From contig JACONQ010000013.1 of NCBI GenBank assembly GCA_014281115.1, forward strand, positions 1,540,501 through 1,604,500: a DNA stretch of 64,000 nt, given 5' to 3'. The stretch's first letter is position 1; each line of letters starts with the position of its first letter. The position numbers and the translations under genes were made by a program. The notes under the pieces are model-generated. The model was not told where the DNA came from and ran no database searches. It worked only from the letters and a program-made list of their open reading frames with translations. Source of the stretch: Laburnicola sp. R22_1 (lineage: Eukaryota > Ascomycota > Dothideomycetes > Pleosporales > Didymosphaeriaceae). Shown in pieces: positions 34,006-44,117 of the stretch.

Positions 34006-35491
34006 ACAATCATATATAGCTATTAGTTTCGCCTCTAACTAGTTGCCTACTTTTTATTAATTAACTAATACGTAATAATAGAATATAATAGTATACTACT
34101 CTTTTAATTCTTAAAGTAGGACTATATAAGGTCTTCTTTTTTCTATATAAGCTATTAATACTTTTGCGCTTTAAAGAGTAATTAGTAGTTCTTATTATTA
34201 TAAAGCTTTTTTAAAGCTAATATTGTGTAGCTTAATTAGCTAATTTAGCAAAGTTTAGTGCCTTTTTTTCTTTACTATAAAGTGTATTATAAGACCTCTA
34301 CGTAATAGTATAGGTACTATTACTAAGTGTATCTTTAAATAGCACTTTATAGTTAGTAGAATAATCTTTCTAAAAGCTACCTTATTTATAATATAAAAGA
34401 TTACTACTAATCTCTTTATTTCTAGATATAAAGCCCTATTTATATTAGTATATAATATAATAAAAGGCTATAATTACTAGCTATCTTAGTAAGACTCTTC
34501 TACTTATCGCACTTAAAATTTGCTAGAATCTATGGGCTACTATTTAGAAGGCCCTCTAGGATGTTAGGAAACTTTTTTAATAGACGCTATTGTATAGGGT
34601 GTAATAATAATATGTAATAACTGTAGATAATATTATAGAGATAATAAAAATATTATTATTATTATAAAAAGTAGCTAAAGGGGCCTATACATATAAATAA
34701 GGCGCTAATAACACTAGCATATTTTCTTTACTTACCTTACTATCTACTTAGGTACTTTATCTTACTACCCTTCTAGCTACTTTTTTAATACTCTATAGCC
34801 TTAACTACTATATAACCTTAATTTCTAAGATAATAGTATATACTAGACTATTTAAACACACTAAAGCAGCTACTAGTAGAACTTAAGTAAAAAAGAAAAA
34901 GCCGCTAGCTACTAAAGCTGCGTAAAAGGCGCCTTTTAATTATAAAATACTACTTACTACACTAAAAAGAAAGTACTACTAAAAGCTAGGTAGTATATTA
35001 TTATCATAGCTATTTATTATATATATATATTCTAATAATATATAGCTATTACGCTTAGAGAAATTAAAAAGTACTAAAAAAGTATTAAGTCCCTTATTAG
35101 AAAAATCCTATTCTACTACCTTATTAGGAAAATAGCATAAGATAAAGATAAGAAATATATGCGCTTCTAGTCTACTACGCTAGCTGCTCTCTAGAAGGCA
35201 ATAAATGCTTTTCTAGTTAGAATATTTAAAGTTAGTTCTTTATAACACTCCTCTTCTACTAAAAAATAAATACTAATACCTCTAAATACTAGTAATATTA
35301 ACACTATTAATATAAAATAGGTTACTATGTAGGCTAAGAATATATAGCTAGTAGATAGGTACTATAAAAAGTATATAGATACTAGGTAAATAGTAAAACG
35401 CTTAGTTAGGTTTAATATATATGTTTAATACTAAAGCTGTACTTTTATTATAATAAGTAAACGTAATAATTACTACTATAATGTGGCGTTA

Positions 35492-35610
35492 ATTAATCTA
35501 CCTAGGAGTAGAATAATAAAGGCTTTTATCTTAAATAATATAACAAACAAAGTAGAGTCCCCTGCTTAGTAATTAAAAAGAGCTTAAAAAAAGTAATTCC
35601 AAAAAAACTA
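35492..35610 (+). repeat. Dispersed repeat family A, terminal copy 6
   Basis: A direct copy with GGCGTTAATTAATCTACCTAG and AGTAGAGTCCCCTGCTTAG. The downstream part of the family is missing. Confidence 0.62.
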
Positions 35611-36112
35611 CTATAATAATAAGGGTATTGTTTATAGTAATTTACTATAAAAATTATATATAGCTAATAAAAAATATAATTAGTTAAATCTAATATAATC
35701 TAGTCTATATAACTCTAACCTAACTTATAGCCTATACAACTCTAATCTAATCTATACCTATTACTAGCGCAAAATCTATAGATAGAGGTTGGATTAGGGT
35801 TAGAGTCTTACGTAAGAGAACTTAACTCCAACTTAACCTATATCTATTTGCCAGCCTACACCTAGTTAAATATACGCTAATACCTTTTACAAACTTTAAA
35901 AGTACACTTAATAATATTACGTAGGCTTAAGTAGCAATAGTTAAATAACTTCTTTAGATTTTACGCCTCTATATAGTGTTAATAAAAGGTTACTATAAGG
36001 GTACTATAGGGGTTATTACGTTGTATATGAGATGATAGTAGTAATTAGGATCTAAACATAAGATAGTAGCGATACTCACGTAAGGTGGGTACGTAGGCAG
36101 GCTATATACGTA

Positions 36113-36146
36113 GCCTCGCTTAGGACCTCGCTTAGAACCTCGCTTA
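36113..36146. repeat. Short tandem repeat, CCTCGCTTAGGA x3
   Basis: Three 12-bp units (CCTCGCTTAGGA, CCTCGCTTAGAA, CCTCGCTTAG) in a patch of higher GC within the island. Confidence 0.7.
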
Positions 36147-36404
36147 GTAATCGCGCTAGTCCCAAAAAGGTAATGTGACGTAAGCGAGGGGCCTGCACCT
36201 CAGATCGGTGACAGTTACTATTAATATATCCTACGTTAGCTATAAAGTACTTGTCTAAAGGGTCCCTAAAGCCTTTATCTAGAGCACTTTTTAACACCCT
36301 ACTATTATACGCACCACTTTTCTACCTAAATAAGATATATATAAAGTTTATTTTAAAGTTAATATATACTAGTATATTTTGCGTTAGGTCTCTATAGTAG
36401 TTAT

Positions 36405-36522
36405 AGGGGTTTTTTTTTGCGACTAAGAGGTTTCTAATAAAAATATTATAATAATAGTAGTTATTCCTCCTACTATTATATACACAGAAAAGCGTTTTAA
36501 GGTATTAATAAAAAGGGGTTCT
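36405..36522 (+). repeat. Dispersed repeat family B, copy 5
   Basis: It ends GGTATTAATAAAAAGGGGTT, immediately before the copia LTR at 36523. The LTR may have inserted at, or recombined with, the edge of this copy. Confidence 0.65.
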
Positions 36523-36840
36523 TGTCAGATACGTAAGTATCTTTGATGAGATGAGATGAAAGTGATAAATTTGATGATGAATTGATTGTCGAGTGATCTC
36601 TATCGGAGAAGCTCAGCTATCGTACGCAATATCTATCTAGCGCTAAGACGCACTAGTAATAGTGCGGAGTAGTGTAACAGTAGTACGCCAGTCTCCTTTG
36701 TGTATTTCACAGTAATCTCACAGTGAAATTACTGTAAGTTACACTAACTATTGTTATAAGGAGACTATGTGATCGAACGCACGTAACTACTAGATTTCAC
36801 AGTGAAATCATAGTAATTTCCAGTGACCTGATATCTAACA
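36523..36840 (-). repeat. Copia 3' LTR
   Basis: 318 bp, beginning TGTCAGATACG on the plus strand and ending ATATCTAACA, the RIP-altered form of a canonical ...CA/TG end. Every difference I noticed from the partner LTR is a transition (C/T or G/A). It contains repeated CACAGTGA words (TTTCACAGT, GTGAAAT), also seen in the partner. A purine-rich AAGGGGG tract, the likely polypurine tract, lies just above it. Confidence 0.9.
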
Positions 36841-39800
36841 CACCCCCTTAGCTTGGATCCTTAGAGGGCTAAGCTAAACTATCTCTTGCGTAGTTGTACT
36901 ATTGCTTATAGTTTAAAAGCTTCCATCCTGTCTTCTAACTTGTTAAGATTGGCCTCTTGGTTGGTAATCCTTCCCCTAACGTCTTTAAGTCCTAGTTAAT
37001 TCAAGAACTTAGTCTATATGGCAGCTGGCAGAGCTTTTATAAGACTATCTGCTGCCATTTCTTCTAATTGCTAGTACTGGACTTTAATAGCTTCACGTAC
37101 TACTTCTTATCGAAGCCAATAATTGTGTATGTTAATATGCCTAAGCTTAGTTTGCAATTTGGCGATTTCCTTAGTAACAAGTTGAATAGTTTGTTAGTTG
37201 TCGCAATTAATAGTAATTGTTAATAGCGACAGTTTAATCTTAAGTTTATTAATTAAATAAGCTGTAAATAGTGCCTCCTTTACAACTTGTAAAAGTGCTA
37301 GCAACTTAGCTTTAGTTGTTAAAGTAGTGATAGTGTCTTGTTTGTTTGCGTTCTAGGCAATAAGGCCACTAAACAATTTAATAATATACCCCTATAAGCT
37401 CTTTTTATTAAGGGTGTTGTCTGTAAACAACGCGTCGCTCGCAACCTTATAAGTGTCTGCTCCTCCAAATTGTAGCCCTAGTAATTAGGTAGATAATAGG
37501 TATAGCAGTACGCAGTCGGCGGCGTTATAATAGTTATTGCTAGAGTTTAAAAGGAAGCGCAATAATTAGGAGCTTGCAAAAGCTATGTCCAGGCGCGTAG
37601 TTACTACAGCGTAGAAGATTAATCCCACCTTCCACTAGTACTAATTAATCTCTGCCATTGTGGCGAGTCCTTCTTAAGGTAACAGTTCAACTACTAACAT
37701 TAGGATATTGTGTTTAAGGTCGCGTTGGTCAATTAGATAACTAATCTTGTCCACATAGGACCTCTGTGATAACTAGAGTTACCTATTAGCACGGTCTCTA
37801 ACAACTTTAATGCCTAGGAACCACTATAGATTATTACTACTAGTTAGGGTAAACTTTATACCTATCTTTTTTATCACTGTATTGGCAGCGTGCTTTTGAT
37901 CTTTCGAGTATGCGACGATAAGGTCGTCTACATAGAAGAAGATGATAATACTGTCTTTAATTATATAGCAAGGTTTGTGCGGGACTGCGGTAAAACCAAG
38001 ATCCTTAAGCGCACTAGTAAATTCTCTCTGTCACAGTAGTAGTAAGATGCGTAAGCCATATAGTGTCTTGTGCAACTATAGGATGGTGCCTCTTTGGGTA
38101 TAACCTTGGGGCATCCGCATGTAGATTTCTCTGTCCAGGTTCGCGTGGACAAAGGCGTTGGTAACGTTGTACTGGCTTAGCTCTAGGTTAAACCAAGCCG
38201 CTGTTAATATAAGTAGGCGAAATAATCTACCTACAAGTGTTGCAGTATAGGTATCCTATATAGTAAGATAGCGTTGTTAATCTCTACGCACTACTAGCCT
38301 TGCCTTATACTTTTATAATCTGTGATGTTTATTAAGTTTATAGGTATATACCTATATATAGTTAAGAATCTAGTAACCACATAATCGCACTAAGGCTGTA
38401 GGCACCTCGCTTCAAGACCTCATTTCTTTGTGACTTTGTAGATAGGATCGCTCGGTATTCTTCTACATTTCGAATAACAGATAATTATCTATCTAGGTTC
38501 TACATAATAGAGGTTCTAGCAGTTAACTTTAATAGGGTTTCTTGCCTACTACAAGTATATAATTAAATTAAGCTTTATTAAGTAGCTTCCCCTTATATTT
38601 ACCTCTACTTCCTGCGAGTGTACCTATAAGGAAAGCGGCTGCCTATAGCACAGCGCGTTAATCTGGCTGTGGTGTTCCTATAGGTAATTTTTCAATTTGG
38701 TCCTATTCGAAACTCACTATTAATTAGGCAAGCAGTGCGACAGGCGGAGGTGTCTCTAGTGGTGTTGGGTAGGTGTAATTAATCTTCCTCCCTTAATAGT
38801 ACCCTGGAGTACCCTCGTCCTCCTCGTGAGAGTTAATAATCGACTCATCCTTATAGAAAGACTCCGTATTTTTATGTTCTAGTGGTGAGGGCGGTAGCTC
38901 CACTATTTAGGTCCATGCAGCAATCTCTTTAGTAGTGCTGTGCATAAGGTTGTCTAATAGGTCTTCTTATTTACCTAAGAACACTTAATTTTTGTTAAAG
39001 ATAACGTCGCGTGTGCTAATAACTTTGTTAAGTAGAGGTATCTATACTCTCCAGATGTTTGTTAATTAATAGCCCACTAGGTAACCAACCTATGCCTTTA
39101 GATTAAGCCTTTAGAGCTTGCTCTTGCCGCGTTTTGTATTGTTAATTAAGGCAAAAGCTTTACAGCCATAGGCTCTAAGGTAAGCCTAGTTTAGTTTCTT
39201 TAGTTAGGTGATAATGCTATTTTAGTAGGCAACTATTGTAAAAAATACTTTGTGTAGTAATTGCCATGAATTAGCGTAGTTTAGCGTTTAATTATATAGG
39301 TATACAGCCGCTCGTGTAATCTCTAGCCATAGTGTCCAGGGGAGGTTGGCGTTAAGTCGCATTACACAGCTCTTTTCCTTAATTACACTCTCTAAGCGTT
39401 TAGCCCCTCCATTTTAAGCTTAGGTATTAGGTGCTAAAGGCTTAATAACAACCCCTTTATTAACACACCACCTATGAATGTCTTATTTAACTAAGAAAAT
39501 CTCATTGTTAGATTCGATAACTTTTATAGTCACCTTAAACTATACTTTTATAAATAGTACAAATTTCTTTAGCAGCTTAATAATTATTCGTACTAGTTAA
39601 TTGTCTTTAAAGTAGAAGTCCCAAGCTATGCCTAAGAAACGATTGGAGATGAGCATTATACTCTTTTCGCTAGTTAAGCTCTTGTCTTCAAAGTTATAAA
39701 AGTCTATAGCGACTCTCTCTCCTAGGCTATTATTAATTTGTCTAGCCTAACGTCTAATTTGTCGCCTAAGCTTTAATCTGCCGCAAGCGTCGCATTGGAC

Positions 39801-41735
39801 TGTGGTCAACCCTTTAATACGTACCCCTTCACTGTAATTCACTGTGTGCTCCAGTGCCTAAGGGCCTAGGTGGCCTAGTTGTTTGTGCTATGTAATGGCG
39901 TTTGCCTTCTGCGCTTGTCGTGCGGTGCGCGAGGTAAATTTGTGTGTAGTGTACGTACTATTAATCGTAGTACAAGTTAATTTTAATATTAGTATAAACT
40001 CTAGTACTCATTAATTGTAGATTTCTTAGAGTTCGGCCAGGATTGTATTGTCTCGTCTCCTAATTATTATTGGGTCTAACTTAGTGTCCTACTAGAGGCC
40101 TTGCCTTTAGAGTAATTAGAAGGACACTAGGTTGCAAAGTAGACTAGGATAGTAGGCGATATTGTCTAACCTTACTAAGCAATTTCTCTCCTTACTCTTA
40201 ACGTAAAGATGGACACTCCTATATCCCCTTATCTATACTTATAATAATCCCGCCCATATAAAGTCTTCTAGCGACAGTAGTCGCTATAAGACAAAGCAAT
40301 TAATGTTATTAAAGATATAGCAAGTTGTGCTAGAATTAAGGATCGCGAAGTTACGTAGTAGGTATGTGTTTAGGTCTAAGTAGTAGGAGGCTGCGATAGT
40401 ATTAAAGCTCGCTAAGAGGACAGTAATCTGTCTGCTATCTAGTTATTTATTGTTAGTAATCTTAGTAATTTAAGTTAGAGTAGGGGTCTTTAATTGTTTA
40501 ATCTTTAGTGTCTATAACTTTTAACGCTTTATAGATCTTATGCGCTCTATAAGCACAGAGTTATTCTCTAACCTATATATTATAACCGCCTCTATAGTAG
40601 ACTTTAGTTTAAACTATTTAGGTCGTTTGTTAGGGAATGCGTAAAAGTAGTCTTTTAGACTATAGCGTTATTTACAAGCAGGGCACTTGGGGTTTAATTT
40701 CTCTTGGCCTCTAACTGCTGTTAGCTCATCGTCGGTGACTTGTACGAACTGCTTGAATTTGGCTTTAGGGCCAGCTTTATTAGCGCGTGATCTGCCTCGC
40801 TTAGGTAATGCTGCTTTATTCACAGGTTGGGCGTCCCTAGCTGCAGCCTAGGTGGTTACACCACTGTTAGCGAGAGATAGTCCTATAATAGCAAAGGCGC
40901 CCCTTTGTTTACTCTTAATTAGGTGCTGCATTACTATTTGTTCTTAGAAGAGTTTTACTATCTCTTTTCTATTAATAGTCTTGTCCTTACTTCTATGTTG
41001 CAGGAAGGTCATAACCCATTAGGATGCGATATTAGTGACCACTTTCATAAAATCTTATTTAACTAAGTCTAGCTCCCAAAGCTCTAACACATAATTATAC
41101 TTAGCTTCTATAGCCATATAATTGTACTTAGCGAGCCAGGTGTACTATAAACTAACTAATCTTATTAGTTTAAGAGCGTCTTAGTACCTAATCCTTACTC
41201 TTCTTTATTTATTGTGTTAGTTAACCCCAACTGTTTTTATAAGGTTCTTAATCTATTGTCTAATTAATTTACCTAGGGTGCAGCAATTAGACTGTAAATG
41301 TGCCGAGGTAGTGGTTTAAATAAGAATAATCAGCTTATCTAGGTTCTCCTTCTCCTGTTCGTACTTTCGATTCAGGAGCTTGTAGATTTCAAGTTAATTC
41401 TTATAGAATTTGGTATTGATTTTGTACGCCTTTTTGCCAGCCAGCGATAGGTGCGACGGTAGCAATGGACGGGCGTTGTTGGTGTTTCCGTTAATAAAAG
41501 CGGGAGCTGGTTAATAGGCACCAATATTCGGTGCGACTGGCATAACTAGTTCTGCTATTAGTTTATTGTTGAGGGATGGGTTAATAAGATCCCATGCTTT
41601 CAACAACTAGGCTTGGGCTTTAATTTGCCTTAGCCATGGTGTGTAGTTTAAGTAATTGGTTAGGATCACTATGGGATCCCTAAGTGTTAATAGAGACATG
41701 ATTTTTAGTTTAATTAAGATAGTAAGACTCTTAAT

Positions 41736-42053
41736 TGTCAGATACGTAAGTATCTTTAATAAGATAAGATGAAAGTGATGGATTTGATGATGAATTGATT
41801 GTCGAGTGATCTCTGTCGGAGAAGCTCAGCTATCGTACGCAATATCTATCTAGCGCTAAGACGCACTAGTAATAGTGCGGAGTAGTGTAACAGTAGTACG
41901 CCAGTCTCCTTTGTGTATTTCACAGTGATCTCACAGTGAAATCACTGTAAGTTACACCAACTGTCGTCATAAGGAGACCATGTGATCGGACGCACGTGAC
42001 TACTGGATTTCACAGTGAAATCACAGTGATTTCCAGTGACCTGATATCTGACA
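41736..42053 (-). repeat. Copia 5' LTR
   Basis: 318 bp, from TGTCAGATACG to GATATCTGACA, with intact TG...CA ends. It keeps more of the presumably ancestral bases than the partner in its upper half (CACAGTGATCTCACAGTGAAATCAC) but carries G-to-A changes near its lower end (AATAAGATAAGATG against GATGAGATGAGATG). Both copies were therefore mutated independently. Confidence 0.9.
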
Positions 42054-42178
42054 ATTACTAAAAGCCTTTTAGCGCTAATAAAAAAACTAAATAAAGCTCT
42101 AGTTATATATTAATATCGCTAAGTTAGTAAACTAGAGCCTTTCTAACGCCCTAAACTGGCGGAACTAAACATACCCTA
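42054..42178. repeat. Terminal-type repeat, right copy (inverted partner at 22184-22310)
   Basis: ATTACTAAAAGCCTTTTAGCG through GTAAACTAGAGCC to GGCGGAACTAAACATACC is the inverted counterpart of the left copy. The copia LTR abuts it at 42053. In the left copy the matching position is internal (CTAGT/ATTAC), which indicates that the retrotransposon inserted into this repeat. Confidence 0.68.
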
Positions 42179-42277
42179 AGACGCCGCCAATTTCCCCCCT
42201 GTACGCTCGGCCGCTTACTCGGCGTTAGTTTGACGAAACTAACGCCCGTTCTATTACTAGAACCAAACAGGGCCTAA
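42178..42277. repeat. GGCCCTGTTTGG-ended repeat, less mutated copy
   Basis: Read on the minus strand this is GGCCCTGTTTGGTTCTAG ... AACTAACGCCGAGTAAGCGG ... GAAATTGGCGGCGTC. It corresponds to 24050-24150, where several C and G have become T and A. Confidence 0.65.
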
Positions 42278-42299
42278 TATGTAACAGTAGTACGAGCAG

Positions 42300-42900
42300 T
42301 TACAGCAGTACGAGCAACCCTCGAACTCGCATCTCTTAACTGCCGAACACGTTGGTTGCCACACTAATAATTAGCGTGTTACTAAAATTTGAAATGTTCT
42401 AAGTGCTCACCAATAATAACATCTGGAATATAGTCCGTAGAGACCGCGGAACGGCCCTCGTATAACACGATATGTCAATTAGCATATTAATTCATTCATT
42501 CATTCTTCCGATATGCACAAATCATGCGATAATTAGCAGTACCGCGCAGATAAGGATAGTTGATTTGATATCGAAACCATTACAAAGTCGATTTTGACGC
42601 TGTAATCAAATCGAATTTTAACTATATTTAATAAGAGTTACATTTTTAGCATAATCTTATACATCTGTAAGATGACTAGCGCTAGTAAAATTACGTATAG
42701 TAGACATATTTCAAATGTGTAAGGGTATAGCAACCAAGTCCAGTTCGTCATGTATCAATATCGTCATAGCGCCAACGCTGGTCATAAAATTTTGACGTTC
42801 ATACGTCTTGGCATACTTCGGATGAGCCGCCAAGGTGTGAATGTTCCACGCTAATAGGGGGAGCTCTTGCCATAAGTACGATGCCAAGCTATTGAAAATC
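42300..42900. other. Less mutated spacer inside the island
   Basis: About 600 bp with mixed composition and no gene. A short ATTC repeat (about 42490-42510, ATTCATTCATTCATTC) is present. A TTCGA-containing segment near 42320-42360 looks superficially like a tRNA T-arm but does not fold as one. Confidence 0.4.
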
Positions 42901-43013
42901 TTCGTTGTGTGGAGATTCTAACTAAGGTTACGTCCGCACTATACACAGAGAGCAGTAAAATAAAAAGCACTAAAACCTAGTACCTAGTATATAGTGGTAG
43001 TAATAAAATATAC

Positions 43014-43248
43014 ATGTGTTGTTAAATTATCTACCTAGGGGTAGAACGACAAAGGTTTTTACCTTAAATAATATAACAAACAAAGCAAAGCCCCCTGCTT
43101 AGTAATTAAAAAGAGCGTAAAAAGGTGATTACAAAAAAAGCGCGTTCGAACTGCTACATAGTACATAATGACCTTCTATCTCAATCTACTTTAACCTCAA
43201 ACCAAAAAGAACGGTTAAAAAAGGCGTTCGGCAAGCTGACCACACAAA
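43014..43248 (+). repeat. Dispersed repeat family A, internally deleted copy 7
   Basis: A 235-bp derivative that joins the first 140 bp of the family (TGTTGTTAAATTATCTACC) directly to its last 90 bp (CGGTTAAAAAAGGCGTTCGG), ending near CTGACCACA. It interrupts a sequence found uninterrupted at about 23690 (AAAATATATATAAAATTATAAT), so the boundaries of the family can be read from the empty site. Confidence 0.72.
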
Positions 43249-43499
43249 ATTATAATAATTTTATTATTAACATTCTACACAGTATTATTATTAATAGTAG
43301 TTAATAAATAGTCTAGTATAACTAAGTTATATATTATCTCTTAACTAGTAAAAAGCTATAGTAAAGTGTAAAGTTATAACTATAGAAGTAGCATAGGTAA
43401 TAGAATAGTAAAACTATAGTTTACTATACGTATAGTATATAAGTCTCTTATAATATTAGTAACACCTAGTACACTAAATCTTTATCTTTAACACACAAC

Positions 43500-44117
43500 T
43501 ACCACTACTACTATCTTTTAAATCTAGCGCTTTATCTAGTATATGTAGCAACGCGACACCTTTCTAGTTTCAACCTGATATCGCGTCTGACTCAGATACC
43601 CATAGCGACACGGCTGTTATCGAATTCGGTTGGCGATGGCAAGCTATAACAGCTTCATACGATTTTGTAAGCATTACAAGCATGTATGACACTTGGTAAA
43701 ATTACATGGTTGTAACCATCACCAAATCAGTGATTAGTACGTAACCGTACATACGCATTACATAGGCCCCTAGGTGCGCGGTACTAAACATATTAATACA
43801 CTTCTAGTAATATAGGATTGCAGTCGCAATGGATCATCAGTGAGTACAGTTTTCTAGTGGCGGTCGGGGTCACTTGCCGATATAGCGGCGGTTGGTTAGC
43901 CATTTTATAAGTTTAGCAATTAAATATGGCCAAGCCGAGGTTAGGCGATGCTATGCCGCATTGACAGGATTCATATTCACAAATCGTTGTAGATAATTTT
44001 GAAGCCTGTTAACACTTGCTTCATATCTCTAATGAAAAACAACACCTAAACTCTTTTGCTCCCTCTTTTAAAACGCTTCTCTAGCCACAATCATTGATAT
44101 TGGCATTGATAGCCACC
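43500..44117. promoter_or_regulatory. Island edge and promoter region of the tandem decarboxylase gene
   Basis: Composition returns to normal GC at about 43540, where RIP-like sequence stops. The last 570 bp before the ATG at 44118 hold the presumed promoter, with a TA/CAT-rich segment (about 43690-43760) and a pyrimidine run (CTCTTTTGCTCCCTCTTTT, 44051-44069) just upstream of the start. No specific regulator site is recognised. Confidence 0.4.

Larger units (their letters stand above)
36523..42053 (-). mobile_element. Ty1/copia LTR retrotransposon, minus strand, inactivated
   Basis: A 5.5-kb element with two 318-bp LTRs in the same orientation. On the minus strand it reads gag, integrase, reverse transcriptase, RNase H, in copia order, but with frequent TAG and TAA codons. 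Recognisable pieces are a gag-type start after the upper LTR; a zinc-knuckle remnant (CPAC..., about 40650-40710) with its His altered to Tyr; the pre-integrase zinc region (VQCDACGR, about 39790); the RT segment NAFVHANLDREIYMRMPQGY (about 38090-38150) with LYGL; the YVDD active site (37914-37934); and an RNase H/C-terminal piece (ADSLIKALPAA, about 37040). The bases flanking the LTRs (GTTCT on the left, ATTAC on the right) do not match, so no target duplication is seen. Confidence 0.92.
22170..43500. other. AT-rich, stop-saturated RIP island of nested transposon remains
   Basis: About 21 kb of strongly AT-rich DNA, rich in TA steps (TTA, CTA and TAG words) and almost lacking open frames. 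The longest open frame I see is about 73 codons. Where coding ancestry is readable, as in the copia element inside it, codons such as CAG and CAC have become TAG and TAC. This is the signature expected of cytosine-to-thymine change on either strand by repeat-induced point mutation. It contains dispersed repeats (listed separately), a satellite, minisatellites and a copia element. Stretches such as 24460-25860 and 28000-30300 keep a faint coding texture but I cannot assign a family. Less-mutated spacer occurs at about 42300-42900. Confidence 0.88.

Noticed and set aside
36076..36297. 73-codon minus-strand frame inside the RIP island
   Set aside because: An isolated open stretch that includes a 12-bp tandem repeat. 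No domain, and surrounded by stop-saturated sequence.
42310..42365. tRNA-like segment with a TTCGA word
   Set aside because: No acceptor stem or D-arm can be formed, and the T-stem has a mismatch. At best a decayed tRNA-derived repeat.
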